Assembly (NCBI RefSeq): GCF_035917675.1
Contig: NZ_CP109104.1
Location: 3,968,001-4,032,000, forward strand
Source: Streptomyces sp. NBC_01775
GTDB taxonomy: Bacteria; Actinomycetota; Actinomycetes; Streptomycetales; Streptomycetaceae
DNA: 64,000 bases
Direction of reading: 5' to 3'
Shown here: in pieces, positions 10,388-21,531 of the stretch
Numbering within the stretch: position 1 is the stretch's first letter
Layout of the letters: every line of letters begins with the position of its first letter
Translations under genes and position numbers: made by a program
Notes under the pieces: generated by a model
What the model was told of the DNA's origin: nothing
The model's input: only the letters and a program-made list of their open reading frames with translations
Database searches by the model: none

Positions 10388-11774
10388 CGTCGGGCTCCCT
10401 CTCGGTGGTTCCGTCAGTGGTTCCGGCAGCGACCGGCTCGCGGTCGCGGTCGCGATCGGCGCGCGAGGGCCGTCGTGGCACCGGTGGCAGGGTCTGGCCC
10501 GGCAGCGGTGGGACGGGGAAGCCGCCGGCCATCGGGTCGAACGGCTCGTCCTTCCCGGCCGCTTCGGCCTCCGCCTCGTCCTCGCCGCCCCGGAAGAAGT
10601 CGATGACGAAGGTGATCAGCAGCAGGCCCAGCGCCGTCCCGGCGACCCAGTAGACGACCTCGCTGTAGTCGTAGCCCTCGTTGCGCATGGCGCGGACGGT
10701 GGCCACCAGCATCAGCCACACCAGGGCGACCGGGATGAGGATCTTCCAGCCCAGCTTCATGAACTGGTCGTAGCGCACGCGGGGCAGAGTGCCGCGCAGC
10801 CAGATGAAGACGAAGATGAGCACGGCGAGCTTGGCGACGAACCAGAGCATCGGCCACCAGCCGTGGTTGGCGCCCTCCCACCAGGTGGAGATCGGCGCCG
10901 GGGCCCGCCAGCCGCCCAGGAAGAGAGTGACGGCGAGCGCGGAGACCGTGACCAGGTGGATGTACTCGGTCAGCATGAACATCGCGAACTTGATCGAGCT
11001 GTACTCGGTCTGGAAGCCCGCGACCAGGTCGCCTTCGGACTCCGGCATGTCGAACGGCGCGCGGTGCGCCTCGCCGACCATCGACACCAGGTAGATGACG
11101 AAGGAGACCGGCAGCAGATAGGCGAACCAGCCGTCCGCCTGCTCCGCGACGATCGTCGAGGTGGACATGGAGCCGGAGTAGAGGAAGACCGCGGCGAAGC
11201 TGAGGCCCATCGCGATCTCGTAGCTGATGATCTGGGCCGTCGCGCGGACCCCGCCGAGCAGCGGATACGTCGACCCGGAGGACCAGCCCGCCAGCACCAC
11301 GCCGTAGGAGGCGATGGAGGCGGTGGCCAGCACGAAGAGGACGGCGACGGGCATGTCCGTCAGCTGCATCGGCGTGCGGTGGCCGAAGATCGAGACCTCG
11401 TTGTCCGCGGGCCCGAACGGGATGACCGCGATCGCCATGAAGGCGGGCACGGCACCGATGATCGGGGCCAGCAGATAGACGGCCTTGTCGCTGCCCTTGA
11501 CGGTGATGTCTTCCTTGAGCATCAGCTTCACGCCGTCGGCGAGCGACTGGAGCATGCCCCAGGGGCCGTGCCGGTTGGGCCCGACGCGCAGCTGCATCCA
11601 GCCCACGATCTTCCGCTCGAAGACGATGGACAGCAGCACGGTCAGCATCATGAACGCGAAGCAGAAGACGGCCTTCAGCGCGACCAGCCAGAAGGGGTCC
11701 GTGCCGAACATCGACAGGTCCTCGGCGGCGAGGACGCTCCGCTGGGACGGGGCGGCCATGACGAAAGCACTCAT
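10380..11774 (-). CDS. nuoH: NADH-quinone oxidoreductase subunit H
   Basis: Membrane subunit forming the quinone tunnel with NuoB and NuoD. 464 aa, about eight helices. Signature segments are [19 protein letters not shown] and [20 protein letters not shown], the acidic loop facing the quinone site. The C-terminus carries an extra proline- and arginine-rich hydrophilic tail of about 60 residues ([20 protein letters not shown]). The ATG start overlaps the stop of a 38-codon ORF (ATGA), so its translation may be coupled to that ORF rather than directly to nuoG. Confidence 0.96.
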   Translation of the reverse strand: MSAFVMAAPSQRSVLAAEDLSMFGTDPFWLVALKAVFCFAFMMLTVLLSIVFERKIVGWMQLRVGPNRHGPWGMLQSLADGVKLMLKEDITVKGSDKAVYLLAPIIGAVPAFMAIAVIPFGPADNEVSIFGHRTPMQLTDMPVAVLFVLATASIASYGVVLAGWSSGSTYPLLGGVRATAQIISYEIAMGLSFAAVFLYSGSMSTSTIVAEQADGWFAYLLPVSFVIYLVSMVGEAHRAPFDMPESEGDLVAGFQTEYSSIKFAMFMLTEYIHLVTVSALAVTLFLGGWRAPAPISTWWEGANHGWWPMLWFVAKLAVLIFVFIWLRGTLPRVRYDQFMKLGWKILIPVALVWLMLVATVRAMRNEGYDYSEVVYWVAGTALGLLLITFVIDFFRGGEDEAEAEAAGKDEPFDPMAGGFPVPPLPGQTLPPVPRRPSRADRDRDREPVAAGTTDGTTEREPDGA

Positions 11775-11887
11775 GCGGCGCCTCCCTCCTCGGGCTTGTG
11801 GTCGTGGGCGGATACGTCGGGAGCCGGGGGCAGGACACGGACGGCGCGTACGGCGAAGGCGGCCGGACCGCCCCAGGGGCCGCTCAC
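11771..11887 (-). CDS. 38-aa ORF nested between nuoG and nuoH
   Basis: GTG start at 11885-11887 overlaps the nuoG stop (GTGA), and the TGA stop overlaps the nuoH start (ATGA). The reading frame fills the whole nuoG-nuoH gap. Product begins [19 protein letters not shown] and ends [11 protein letters not shown], with no known domain. It could be a small complex I-associated protein, or simply a coupling ORF that carries ribosomes from nuoG to nuoH. The exact fit at both ends is what supports it. Confidence 0.55.
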   Translation of the reverse strand: MSGPWGGPAAFAVRAVRVLPPAPDVSAHDHKPEEGGAA

Positions 11888-14400
11888 GCTTCCACCTCCC
11901 CGTTTCCGCCGGAGGTGCTCACGGGGCCGATGCGGACCAGCTCGCCGGGGTTGGCCCCGGTGTCGGCCGCGACGCCGTGGCCCACCGAGTTCAGCGGCAG
12001 CCACACGACCCGGTCGGGCATCTCGGTGACCCGCAGCGGCAGCCGTACCTGGCCGCTCGGCCCGGTGACGGCGAGCTCGTCGCCGTCCTTGACCCCGGTC
12101 TCGGCGGCCGTCGCGGCGGAGAGCCGGGCCAGGGCCGCGTGCCGGGTCCCGGCCAGCGCCTCGTCGCCCTCCTGGAGCCGGCCCTGGTCGAGCAGCAGCC
12201 GGTGCCCGGCGAGCACGGCCTCCCCGGCGGCGGGCTGCGGCACGGCGCGCGCCCCGGACACCGGGGCCGGTGACAAGACGGCCTCCATCTCGTGGACCGT
12301 GTGGCCGAGCCGGTCCATCTCGCCGCGCGCCATGCGCACATCGGGCACGCCCAGGTGCACATCGAGGGCGTCCGCGAGCATGGTCAGAACCCGTGCGTCG
12401 GGCTGCACATGGCGGCGCGTCATCTGGTCCGGCTTGACGGCGGCCTGGAACATCCGTGCGCGGCCCTCCCAGTTGAGGAAGGTGCCCGACTTCTCCACCA
12501 CGGCGGAGACGGGGAGGACGACATCGGCCCGGTCGGTGACCTCGCTGGGCCGCAGCTCCAGACTGACGACGAACTCGGCCGCCTCCAGCGCCCGCAGGGC
12601 CAGCGCCGGGTCCGGCAGGTCCGCCACGCCGACGCCGCCGACGACCAGCGCCGACAGCTCACCGTCGGCGGCGGCCTGAAGGATCTGCGAGGTGTCACGC
12701 CCCGGCTCGGCGGGCAGTTCGGCCACTCCCCACACCCGGGCGACCTCGGCACGGGCCCCCGCGTCGGAGACCGGCCGGGCCCCCGGCAGCAGCGCGCCGA
12801 GCGCGCCCGCCTCGATCGCGCCCCGCTCGCCCGCGCGGCGCGGCACCCACGCCAGGGTGGCGCCGGTGGCGGCGGCGGTGCGTACGGCGGCGGTGAGCGC
12901 GCCGGGCACGGTGGCCAGCCGCTCGCCGACGAGTATCACCGAGCCCTCGGCCCGCAGCGCCTCGGCCGCCTCGCTCCCCCGCTCCTCCAGCCCGACCCCG
13001 CCCGCGAGCGCGTCCAGCCACTCGGTCTCGGTGCCGGGGGCCGCGGGCAGCAGGGTGCCGCCCGCCTTCTCCAGGCCACGGGTGGCGTAGGGGGCGAGCG
13101 CGAAGGTGCGCTGCTTGTGGGTGCGCCATGCCTTGCGCAGCCGCAGGAAGACGCCGGGCGCCTCCTCCTCGGTCTCCAGCCCGGCCAGCAGCACGGCGGG
13201 CGCCGCCTCCAGCGCGCTGTAGGTCAGGCCTCCCCCGCCCAGGTCCTTGCCCTTCCCGGCGACGTGCGAGATCAGGAAGGCGCTCTCCTCGGCGGAGTGG
13301 GCCCGCGCGCGGAAGTCGATGTCGTTGGTGCGCAGCGCGACACGGGCGAACTTGGCGTAGGCGTACGCGTCCTCGACGGTGACCCGGCCGCCGGTCAGCA
13401 CCCCGGCCCGGCCGCGCGCCCCTTCGAGCCCGCGGGCCGCCGCCTCCAGCGCCTCGGGCCAGCTCGCCGGTGCCAGCTCGCCGTCCTCGCCGCGTACGAG
13501 CGGGGTGGTGAGCCGGTCGGGCCGCTGGGCGTAGCGGAAGGCGAAGCGGCCCTTGTCGCAGAGCCACTCCTCGTTGACCTCGGGGTCGTTGGCCGCCAGC
13601 CGGCGCATGACCTTGCCGCGCCGGTGGTCGGTGCGGGTGGCGCAGCCGCCGGAGCAGTGCTCGCACACGCTGGGCGAGGAGGTGAGGTCGAAGGGGCGGG
13701 AGCGGAACCGGTAGGCGGCCGAGGTGAGCGCGCCGACCGGGCAGATCTGGATGGTGTTGCCGGAGAAGTACGACTCGAAGGGCGTGTCCTCGCCGGTGCC
13801 CACCTGCTGGAGGGCGCCCCGCTCCAGCAGCTCGATCATGGGGTCGCCCGCGATCTGGTTGGAGAAGCGGGTGCAGCGCGCGCACAGCACGCACCGCTCG
13901 CGGTCGAGCAGCACCTGCTTCGAGATGGCCACGGGCTTCTCGAAGGTGCGCTTCTTGCCCTCGAAGCGGGAGTCGGCGTCGCCGTGGGACATCGCCTGGT
14001 TCTGCAAGGGGCACTCGCCGCCCTTGTCGCAGACCGGGCAGTCCAGCGGGTGGTTGATGAGCAGCAGCTCCATCACGCCGCGCTGGGCCTTGCTCGCGGG
14101 CTCGGAGGTGAGGTGCGTCTTGACGACCATGCCGTCGGTGCACTGGATGGTGCAGGACGCCATGGGCTTGCGCTGGCCCTCGACCTCGACGATGCACTGC
14201 CGGCAGGCGCCGGCGGGGTCGAGAAGCGGGTGGTCGCAAAAGCGCGGGATCTCGATACCGAGCTGTTCGGCGGCGCGGATGACGAGCGTGCCCTTGGGGA
14301 CGCTGATCTGCGCACCGTCGATGGTCAGCGACACGAGGTCTTCGGGCGGTGGGGTGACCTCCCCTCCTCCGGAGGGCGAGGCGGGGGTGGTGACGGTCAT
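11884..14400 (-). CDS. nuoG: NADH-quinone oxidoreductase subunit G
   Basis: Largest peripheral-arm subunit, 838 aa, holding clusters N1b, N4, N5 and the extra N7. The N-terminal ferredoxin motif ([15 protein letters not shown], then ASC) is followed by the His-Cys3 N5 motif [15 protein letters not shown] cysteine set is visible in [11 protein letters not shown], and the N7 set CEHCSGGC has a distal Cys in [10 protein letters not shown]. The rest is molybdopterin-oxidoreductase-like but degenerate, as expected. A 103-nt spacer separates it from nuoF, and GGAGGT precedes the ATG. This is the longest gap inside the operon and might hold an internal promoter or processing site; none is evident. 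Confidence 0.97.
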   Translation of the reverse strand: MTVTTPASPSGGGEVTPPPEDLVSLTIDGAQISVPKGTLVIRAAEQLGIEIPRFCDHPLLDPAGACRQCIVEVEGQRKPMASCTIQCTDGMVVKTHLTSEPASKAQRGVMELLLINHPLDCPVCDKGGECPLQNQAMSHGDADSRFEGKKRTFEKPVAISKQVLLDRERCVLCARCTRFSNQIAGDPMIELLERGALQQVGTGEDTPFESYFSGNTIQICPVGALTSAAYRFRSRPFDLTSSPSVCEHCSGGCATRTDHRRGKVMRRLAANDPEVNEEWLCDKGRFAFRYAQRPDRLTTPLVRGEDGELAPASWPEALEAAARGLEGARGRAGVLTGGRVTVEDAYAYAKFARVALRTNDIDFRARAHSAEESAFLISHVAGKGKDLGGGGLTYSALEAAPAVLLAGLETEEEAPGVFLRLRKAWRTHKQRTFALAPYATRGLEKAGGTLLPAAPGTETEWLDALAGGVGLEERGSEAAEALRAEGSVILVGERLATVPGALTAAVRTAAATGATLAWVPRRAGERGAIEAGALGALLPGARPVSDAGARAEVARVWGVAELPAEPGRDTSQILQAAADGELSALVVGGVGVADLPDPALALRALEAAEFVVSLELRPSEVTDRADVVLPVSAVVEKSGTFLNWEGRARMFQAAVKPDQMTRRHVQPDARVLTMLADALDVHLGVPDVRMARGEMDRLGHTVHEMEAVLSPAPVSGARAVPQPAAGEAVLAGHRLLLDQGRLQEGDEALAGTRHAALARLSAATAAETGVKDGDELAVTGPSGQVRLPLRVTEMPDRVVWLPLNSVGHGVAADTGANPGELVRIGPVSTSGGNGEVEA

Positions 14401-14503
14401 GCGTGCACCTCCGGTGGGGACGCGTTGTTCTGATCGCGAGGTTCTTCCGGAAATCCGGGACAGGCCCGGCGGGGTCCGGGGCGGGCCCGGCAGGGAGCGG
14501 CGG

Positions 14504-15930
<1,427 letters not shown>

Positions 15931-15931
<1 letters not shown>

Positions 15932-16680
15932 CACTCCCCCTCCTCGTCGGCCGCCGCACTGCGGGGGGCGACGATGCCTGGTGCGGTCTCGCCCTTGGCC
16001 AGCCGCAGGCCCACCAGGGAGGGGGGTCCCGCGCTGCCGGAGGCGGCGTTGGCGTCGGTGCGCTCGTCGGGGAAGCCCGCGAGGATGCGCGCGGTCTTCT
16101 TGAACGTGCACAGGGGGGCGCCGCGGGTGGGCTCGACCTCGCGCCCGGCGCGCAGGTCGTCGACGAGCTGCCGCGCGCTGTCGGGCGTCTGGTTGTCGAA
16201 GAACTCCCAGTTGACCATCATCACGGGCGCGAAGTCGCAGGCCGCGTTGCACTCGATGTGCTCCAGGGTGACCTTGCCGTCCTCGGTGGTCTCCCCGTCG
16301 CCCACGGCCAGGTGCTCGCGCAGCGCGGCGTAGATGGCGTCGCCGCCCATGACAGCGCACAGGGTGTTGGTGCACACCCCGACCTGGTAGTCGCCCGAGG
16401 GCTTGCGGCGGTACATGGTGTAGAACGTCGCGACCGCGTTGACCTCGGCCGTGGTCAGGTCGAGCAGCTCGGCGCAGAACCGCTGTCCCGTGCGGGTGAC
16501 GTGCCCCTCCTCCGACTGCACCAGGTGCAGCATCGGCAGCAGCGCCGACCGGCTGTCGGGGTAGCGGGCGATGATCTCCCGGGCGTCCGCCTCCAGCCGC
16601 TTCCGCACCTCGGCGGGGTAGTCGGGCGCGGGCATCTGCGGGATGCCGATCTCCACGGCCTCTGCCGGCTGTCCGCTCAT
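15931..16680 (-). CDS. nuoE: NADH-quinone oxidoreductase subunit E
   Basis: Thioredoxin-like 2Fe-2S subunit (cluster N1a), 249 aa. The ligands appear as [11 protein letters not shown] and [10 protein letters not shown]. The C-terminal 60 residues after the core ([19 protein letters not shown]) extend beyond the E. coli protein. The start overlaps the nuoD stop as ATGA and the stop overlaps the nuoF start. Confidence 0.97.
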
Positions 16681-18005
16681 CGGTCAACGCCTCCCATCAC
16701 GGGGTCGAGGGACGCGACGGCCACGATGACGTCCGCGACCTGGCCGCCCTCGCACATCGCCGCCATGGACTGAAGGTTGGTGAAGGAGGGGTCGCGGAAG
16801 TGCACCCGGTAGGGCCGGGTGCCGCCGTCGCTGACGACGTGCACGCCCAGCTCGCCCTTGGGGGACTCGACCGCGGCGTACGTCTGGCCCGCCGGCACCC
16901 GGAAGCCCTCGGTCACCAGCTTGAAGTGGTGGATCAGGGCCTCCATGGAGGTGCCCATGATGTTCTTGATGTGATCGAGGCTGTTGCCGAGCCCGTCGGG
17001 GCCGAGCGCGAGCTGCGCGGGCCAGGCGATCTTCTTGTCGCCGACCATGACGGGGCCGGGCTCCAGCCGGTCGACGCACTGCTCGATGACGCGCAGCGAC
17101 TGGCGCATCTCCTCCAGGCGCAGCAGGAAGCGGCCGTAGGAGTCGCAGGTGTCGACGGTGGGGACCTCGAAGTCGTAGGTCTCGTATCCGCAGTAGGGCT
17201 GCGACTTGCGCAGGTCGTGCGGGAGTCCCGCCGAGCGCAGGATCGGCCCGGTGGCGCCCAGCGCCATGCAGCCGGCCAGGTCGAGGTAGCCGATGTCCTT
17301 CAGACGGGCCTTGAAGACGGGGTTGCCGGTGCACAGCGCGTCGTACTCGGGCAAGTTCTTGCGCATCTTCTTGATGAACTCGCGCAGCGCGTCGACGGCG
17401 CCGGGCGGCAGATCCTGCGAGAGGCCGCCTGGGCGGATGTAGGCGGAGTTCATCCGCAGCCCGGTGATCAGCTCGAAGAGGTCCAGGACCAGTTCGCGGT
17501 CCCGGAAGCCGAAGATCATCACCGTGGTGGCGCCCAGCTCCATGCCGCCGGTGGCGATGGCCACCAGGTGCGAGGAGAGCCGGTTCAGCTCCATCATCAG
17601 GACGCGGATGACGTTGGCGCGGTCGGGGATGTCGTCCTCGATGCCCAGCAGCCGCTCGACTCCCATGCAGTACGCCGCCTCGTTGAAGAACGGCGTCAGG
17701 TAGTCCATGCGCGTCACGAAGGTGGTGCCCTGGGTCCAGGTGCGGTACTCCAGGTTCTTCTCGATGCCGGTGTGCAGATAGCCGATGCCGCAGCGGGCCT
17801 CGGTGACCGTCTCCCCGTCGATCTCCAGGATGAGCCGCAGCACGCCGTGCGTGGAGGGGTGCTGGGGGCCCATGTTGACGATGATCCGCTCGTCGTCGCT
17901 CTTGGCGGCGTGCGCGGCCATCTCGTCCCAGTCCCCGCCGGTCACGTCGTAGACGGTGCCTTCGGTGGTCTCCCGGATACCGGCGGGTGCGTGAGTGGTG
18001 CTCAT
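16677..18005 (-). CDS. nuoD: NADH-quinone oxidoreductase subunit D
   Basis: 49-kDa-type subunit forming the quinone-binding pocket with NuoB; related to [NiFe]-hydrogenase large subunits but without the metal cysteines. 442 aa. The family motif [20 protein letters not shown] has the quinone-contacting His residues. nuoC and nuoD are separate genes here, unlike the E. coli nuoCD fusion. The ATG start shares one base with the nuoC stop. Confidence 0.97.
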   Translation of the reverse strand: MSTTHAPAGIRETTEGTVYDVTGGDWDEMAAHAAKSDDERIIVNMGPQHPSTHGVLRLILEIDGETVTEARCGIGYLHTGIEKNLEYRTWTQGTTFVTRMDYLTPFFNEAAYCMGVERLLGIEDDIPDRANVIRVLMMELNRLSSHLVAIATGGMELGATTVMIFGFRDRELVLDLFELITGLRMNSAYIRPGGLSQDLPPGAVDALREFIKKMRKNLPEYDALCTGNPVFKARLKDIGYLDLAGCMALGATGPILRSAGLPHDLRKSQPYCGYETYDFEVPTVDTCDSYGRFLLRLEEMRQSLRVIEQCVDRLEPGPVMVGDKKIAWPAQLALGPDGLGNSLDHIKNIMGTSMEALIHHFKLVTEGFRVPAGQTYAAVESPKGELGVHVVSDGGTRPYRVHFRDPSFTNLQSMAAMCEGGQVADVIVAVASLDPVMGGVDR

Positions 18006-18721
18006 CAGGTGTACGACCTCCGCTGGTCAGGAGCGGGAATCTGGGCGCCCTTGTACTCGACGGGGATGCCTCCGAGCGGGTAGTCCTTGCGCTGCGGGAA
18101 GCCCTGCCAGTCGTCGGGCATCATGATCCGCGTCAGGGCCGGATGCCCGTCGAAGATCAGTCCGTAGAAGTCGTACGTCTCGCGCTCGTGCCAGTCGTTG
18201 GTCGGGTAGACGTCGACGATCGAGGGGACGTGCGGGTCCGCGTCGGGGGCGCTGACCTCCAGCCGGATCAGCCGGTTGTGGGTGATCGAGCGCAGGTGGT
18301 AGACGGCGTGCAGCTCGCGGCCCTTGTCGTCGGGGAAGTGGACGCCGCTGACACCGGTACACAGCTCGAAGCGGAGCGCCGGGTCGTCGCGCAGGGTGCG
18401 GGCGACGCGGGGCAGGTGCTCGCGGGCGATGTGGAAGGTCAGCTCGTCGCGGTCCACGACGGTCTTCTCGATGGCGTTCTCGGGGAGCAGGCCCTGCTCC
18501 TCCAGGGCGCCCTCCAGCTCGTCGGCGACCTCGTCGAACCAGGAGCCGTAGGGCCGGTTGCTGGCGCCGGGCAGCCGTACGGTGCGCAGCAGCCCGCCGT
18601 AGCCGGAGGTGTCGCCGCCGTTGTTGGCGCCGAACATGCCGCGGCGCACGCCGATGACCTCACCGGGCTCCCCCGGCTGGACCGGCACGGAGCCGTTGCC
18701 GTTCACATGGTCGTCCGTCAC
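18005..18721 (-). CDS. nuoC: NADH-quinone oxidoreductase subunit C
   Basis: 30-kDa-type peripheral subunit, 238 aa. The GTG at 18719-18721 is chosen because it overlaps the nuoB stop (GTGA); the frame upstream of it only overlaps nuoB. The first 60 residues ([20 protein letters not shown]) are an actinobacterial extension. The conserved core includes [20 protein letters not shown] and the C-terminal [24 protein letters not shown] signature (seen as [20 protein letters not shown]). Confidence 0.96.
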   Translation of the reverse strand: MTDDHVNGNGSVPVQPGEPGEVIGVRRGMFGANNGGDTSGYGGLLRTVRLPGASNRPYGSWFDEVADELEGALEEQGLLPENAIEKTVVDRDELTFHIAREHLPRVARTLRDDPALRFELCTGVSGVHFPDDKGRELHAVYHLRSITHNRLIRLEVSAPDADPHVPSIVDVYPTNDWHERETYDFYGLIFDGHPALTRIMMPDDWQGFPQRKDYPLGGIPVEYKGAQIPAPDQRRSYT

Positions 18722-19272
18722 CGCAGCAGCCCCTTCATCTCGATCGTCGGCAGGGCCTTCTTCGCCGCTTCCTCTGCCGCGCGGGCCGCTTCCTTCTGGT
18801 TGACGCCGAGCTTGGAGTGCAGGATCTGCTCGTGCAGCTTGAGAATGGCGTCCAGCAGCATTTCGGGGCGCGGGGGGCAGCCGGGCAGATAGATGTCGAC
18901 CGGCACGACGTGGTCGACGCCCTGCACGATCGCGTAGTTGTTGAACATGCCGCCCGAGGAGGCGCAGACACCCATGGAGATGACCCACTTGGGGTTGGGC
19001 ATCTGGTCGTAGACCTGCCGCAGCACCGGTGCCATCTTCTGGCTGACCCGGCCTGCCACGATCATCAGGTCCGCCTGGCGGGGTGAGCCGCGGAAGACCT
19101 CCATGCCGAAGCGGGCGAGGTCGTAGCGGCCGGCGCCCGTCGTCATCATTTCGATGGCGCAGCAGGCGAGCCCGAAGGTCGCCGGGAATATCGACGACTT
19201 GCGCGCCGCCCCGGCCATCTTCTCCACGGTGCTCAGCAGAAAGCCGCTCGGCAGTTTCTCTTCAAGTCCCAT
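18718..19272 (-). CDS. nuoB: NADH-quinone oxidoreductase subunit B
   Basis: Carries cluster N2, the last electron carrier before quinone. 184 aa. The tandem-cysteine motif [11 protein letters not shown] and the later Cys residues in [11 protein letters not shown] and [10 protein letters not shown] are all present. Starts 14 nt after nuoA. A charged C-terminal helix ([15 protein letters not shown]) follows the core. Confidence 0.97.
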   Translation of the reverse strand: MGLEEKLPSGFLLSTVEKMAGAARKSSIFPATFGLACCAIEMMTTGAGRYDLARFGMEVFRGSPRQADLMIVAGRVSQKMAPVLRQVYDQMPNPKWVISMGVCASSGGMFNNYAIVQGVDHVVPVDIYLPGCPPRPEMLLDAILKLHEQILHSKLGVNQKEAARAAEEAAKKALPTIEMKGLLR

Positions 19273-19286
19273 TGCTTATCCTGCCC

Positions 19287-19646
19287 CTAGTCCCATTCCA
19301 GGCCGCCGCGCCGCCAGTCGTAGGCGTACGCGATACCGATGAGGGCGACGAAGACCAGCATTTCGACGAGCCCGAACATCCCGAGTGAGTCGAAATGCAC
19401 GGCCCACGGGTAGAGGAAGACGATTTCGATGTCGAAGATGATGAAGAGCATCGCCGTCAGGTAGTACTTCACCGGGAAGCGCCCGCCGCCGGCGGGCTGC
19501 GGCGTGGGCTCGATGCCGCACTCGTACGCCTCCAGCTTGGCCCGGTTGTAGCGCTTGGGGCCGACGACCGAGGCCACGACCACGGAGAAGACCGTGAACC
19601 CCGCCGCGATGGCTCCCAGTACGAGGATTGGTGTGTAGACGTTCAC
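19287..19646 (-). CDS. nuoA: NADH-quinone oxidoreductase subunit A
   Basis: 119-aa, three-helix membrane subunit at the junction of the two arms and first gene of the operon. The conserved loop YECGIEPTPQPAGGGRFPVK between helices 1 and 2 holds the quinone-tunnel Cys. The GTG start is preceded by AAGGAGACGGG about 10 nt upstream. A Rex-type operator lies 82 bp upstream of the start, so the whole operon is probably redox-controlled. Confidence 0.97.
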   Translation of the reverse strand: MNVYTPILVLGAIAAGFTVFSVVVASVVGPKRYNRAKLEAYECGIEPTPQPAGGGRFPVKYYLTAMLFIIFDIEIVFLYPWAVHFDSLGMFGLVEMLVFVALIGIAYAYDWRRGGLEWD

Positions 19647-19728
19647 CGCTCCCGTCTCCTTCCAGGCGTCGACTCTGACTGCCGGCAGACCGCTGGGCCG
19701 TTGCGTACCCCCACGAAGATCGCTCCTA

Positions 19729-19744
19729 TGTGAGGCAGTTCACA
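19729..19744 (-). promoter_or_regulatory. Rex operator (ROP) upstream of nuoA
   Basis: Minus-strand TGTGAACTGCCTCACA, against the S. coelicolor Rex consensus TGTGAACGCGTTCACA. One half-site (TTGTGAAC) is perfect; the other has one inner mismatch. Rex is known to control nuo in S. coelicolor by sensing NADH/NAD+. The left half may double as a -35 (TTGTGA) for nuoA, in which case bound Rex would block RNA polymerase. Confidence 0.8.
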
Positions 19745-20378
19745 AGCCCTGTTCGCAGGCATCTTAAGCCCGCCCCTCTGTGATCTGCGACACGAGGTGC
19801 GACAACTGCTTTGTGATCTCCACCACCTGACGGCGAATCATCCCGTCGGATGAGCGATGATCTTCATACGCAAAGCCCATGGATGATCACCCGAGGTGAC
19901 GCCGAGCCGGTGCTCACACCCCCTACAAGCGGGTCGCCGTACCAGGCACGTGCCTGCAACGGCAAATTCGCGCTGGACTCATTTGCCTGCTATGCGTGAA
20001 CCACTGGCGCTCGTGCGGTCGTGAAGCCCGGCACAAGCGAGGAGACCCGCGCGCGACCCCGGCGAGTCCTCCCCGTGACAAAGGGAAATGAGAGATACGG
20101 ACCCAACGTCCCATTTGCACGAAGAGTTGACTGCCGCCCCTGACGCGAGGCCGGAAGAGAATGTGACCTGCGCCACGCCGACGTCCGACGATCATCGCCT
20201 TCTTTGCGCGTCGATTCCGGCCGTGATATTGCCGTAACAGAAACTCCGGCATTGCGGACAACTGCGTGGTCACGGCCCCGTAGTTGGGCAATGATCACGA
20301 TCGCCCGGTGCCTCTGAGGGGTCTCCCGGAGAGGCCAACTGGCGGCATGCACGACGACTGTGGCGCATCGCACGATTG
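19745..20378. other. Long intergenic region between nuoA and the NlpC/P60 gene
   Basis: About 630 bp with no supportable gene; minus-strand open frames here have poor codon bias and no domain. A perfect 14-bp palindrome CAGGCACGTGCCTG lies at 19943-19956, of unknown role. I looked for a c-di-AMP (ydaO) riboswitch, which precedes some Streptomyces wall hydrolases, and did not see its conserved blocks. Confidence 0.5.
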
Positions 20379-20408
20379 TTGAGCGGAGGGTTCGGCGCCT
20401 GCTAGGCA
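20379..20408 (+). promoter_or_regulatory. Putative promoter for the NlpC/P60 gene, possibly leaderless
   Basis: TTGAGC (20379-20384), 18-bp spacer, TAGGCA (20403-20408). The ATG begins 8 nt after the -10, so the start codon could be the first transcribed triplet. No ribosome site precedes the ATG, which fits. The -10 is imperfect (last base A). Confidence 0.4.
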
Positions 20409-20415
20409 TGCCCTC

Positions 20416-21225
20416 ATGTCCCCGAAAGCTCAGATACCCAGCCACCGGAAGCCCCGCTCCAGCAAGATGAATACGGCGCTGCGTGCGGGTGTGACGGGCG
20501 GCGTCATGGGCACCATCGCCATCACCGCAGCGGCGGCACCGGCCCTCGCGGCCGACAAGAGCGCACCGGCCCAGACCCAGGAGCTGCCCAAGCTCTCCGG
20601 CGACCTGGCCGGCTCCACCACGCGCGCGGCCGAGTCCCTCCAGACGTCCGCGCAGCAGTACGAGCTCCAGGACGCTCAGGACGCCGCCGCCGCCACGGCC
20701 AAGAAGCAGGCCAAGGAGAACAAGGAGAAGGCGGAGGCCAAGGCCCGCGCCGAGGCCAAGCGCAAGGCGGAAGCCGCCAGCAAGGCCCGCGCCGCCGCGC
20801 AGAAGTCCTCCGCCCCGGCCTCCCGCTCCACCGAGCGCGCCGCGCTCAACACCCCCTCCGCTCCCAAGGGCGGCAATGTCGCGACCGTGCTCAGCTTCCT
20901 GCGGGCGCAGGTGGGCAAGTCCTACGTCATGGGCGCCACCGGCCCCTCCGCCTACGACTGCTCCGGCCTGACCGGTGCCGCCTTCAAGCAGGTCGGCATC
21001 GACCTGCCGCGCACCTCGCAGCCGCAGTCCACGTCAGGCACCCCCGTCTCCCTCAGCAACCTCAAGCCCGGTGACCTCCTCTACTGGGGCAGCGCGGGAA
21101 GCGCCTACCACGTGGGCGTCTACGTCGGCGGCGGCAAGTTCATCGGCGCCCAGAACTCCTCCACCGGCGTCGTCGAGCGCCCCCTGAGCTACGACCAGCC
21201 CACCGGCGCGGTCCGCGTCCTCTGA
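20416..21225 (+). CDS. Secreted NlpC/P60 cell-wall endopeptidase
   Basis: 269-aa exported peptidoglycan hydrolase, expected to cut peptide stems outside the membrane. Basic n-region (HRKPRSSK), hydrophobic stretch and an AxA-type cleavage site (PALAAD) make a signal peptide in the first 47 residues. An Ala/Lys-rich coiled-coil-like region (residues about 85-140, KEKAEAKARAEAKRK) follows. The catalytic domain spans 150-269 with Cys in YDCSGLTGAAF, His in AYHVGVYVGGG, and a third polar residue in FIGAQNSS. Monocistronic, closed by a strong terminator. Confidence 0.93.
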   Translation: MSPKAQIPSHRKPRSSKMNTALRAGVTGGVMGTIAITAAAAPALAADKSAPAQTQELPKLSGDLAGSTTRAAESLQTSAQQYELQDAQDAAAATAKKQAKENKEKAEAKARAEAKRKAEAASKARAAAQKSSAPASRSTERAALNTPSAPKGGNVATVLSFLRAQVGKSYVMGATGPSAYDCSGLTGAAFKQVGIDLPRTSQPQSTSGTPVSLSNLKPGDLLYWGSAGSAYHVGVYVGGGKFIGAQNSSTGVVERPLSYDQPTGAVRVL

Positions 21226-21245
21226 CGCACGCTCACCACGCACCG

Positions 21246-21287
21246 GCCAAGGGCCCCACCGCACGACGGAGCGGTGGGGCCCTTGGC
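21246..21287. terminator. Perfect hairpin terminator after the NlpC/P60 gene
   Basis: 17-bp perfect stem GCCAAGGGCCCCACCGC / GCGGTGGGGCCCTTGGC with an 8-nt loop. It lies 20 bp after the stop and is probably bidirectional, since the next gene converges. Confidence 0.85.
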
Positions 21288-21449
21288 GTGCCCGCGGCGG
21301 CCCCTACGGGCCCTCGCTCGGCGCCACCGTCCACGAGAAGGCGTGTGCGGCGCCGTCCGGCCGTCCCAGGCCCGTCGGCGCCCCCCGGCTCGTCGAGCGC
21401 CGTCGCACGCCTCTCCGGGCCACCCAGCGGCGCCACGGGAGCCGGCGGG

Positions 21450-21530
21450 TCTCGGGGCGGTGCGTGAGACCCGGGGCGCCTCGTGAAACGCGGCGGTTCG
21501 TGAAACCCCGGGGCGGCTCGTGAAGCGGTT
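21450..21530. repeat. Imperfect short tandem repeats around TCGTGAA
   Basis: The motif CGTGAA or CGTGAG recurs four times (around 21464, 21482, 21498 and 21519), each beside GGGGCGGC/GCGGCGG tracts. It lies just after the stop of the minus-strand gene at 21532. The stretch 21288-21450 is GC-rich with nothing I can assign. Confidence 0.5.
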
Positions 21531-21531
21531 C

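Noticed and set aside
14401..14503. Internal promoter between nuoF and nuoG
   Set aside because: The 103-bp spacer shows no convincing -35/-10 pair.
19745..20415. c-di-AMP (ydaO) riboswitch before the NlpC/P60 gene
   Set aside because: Conserved blocks are not visible and the gene looks leaderless.
19923..20445. Minus-strand open frames upstream of the NlpC/P60 gene
   Set aside because: No ribosome site, poor codon bias and no domain; they cross the predicted promoter of the NlpC/P60 gene.
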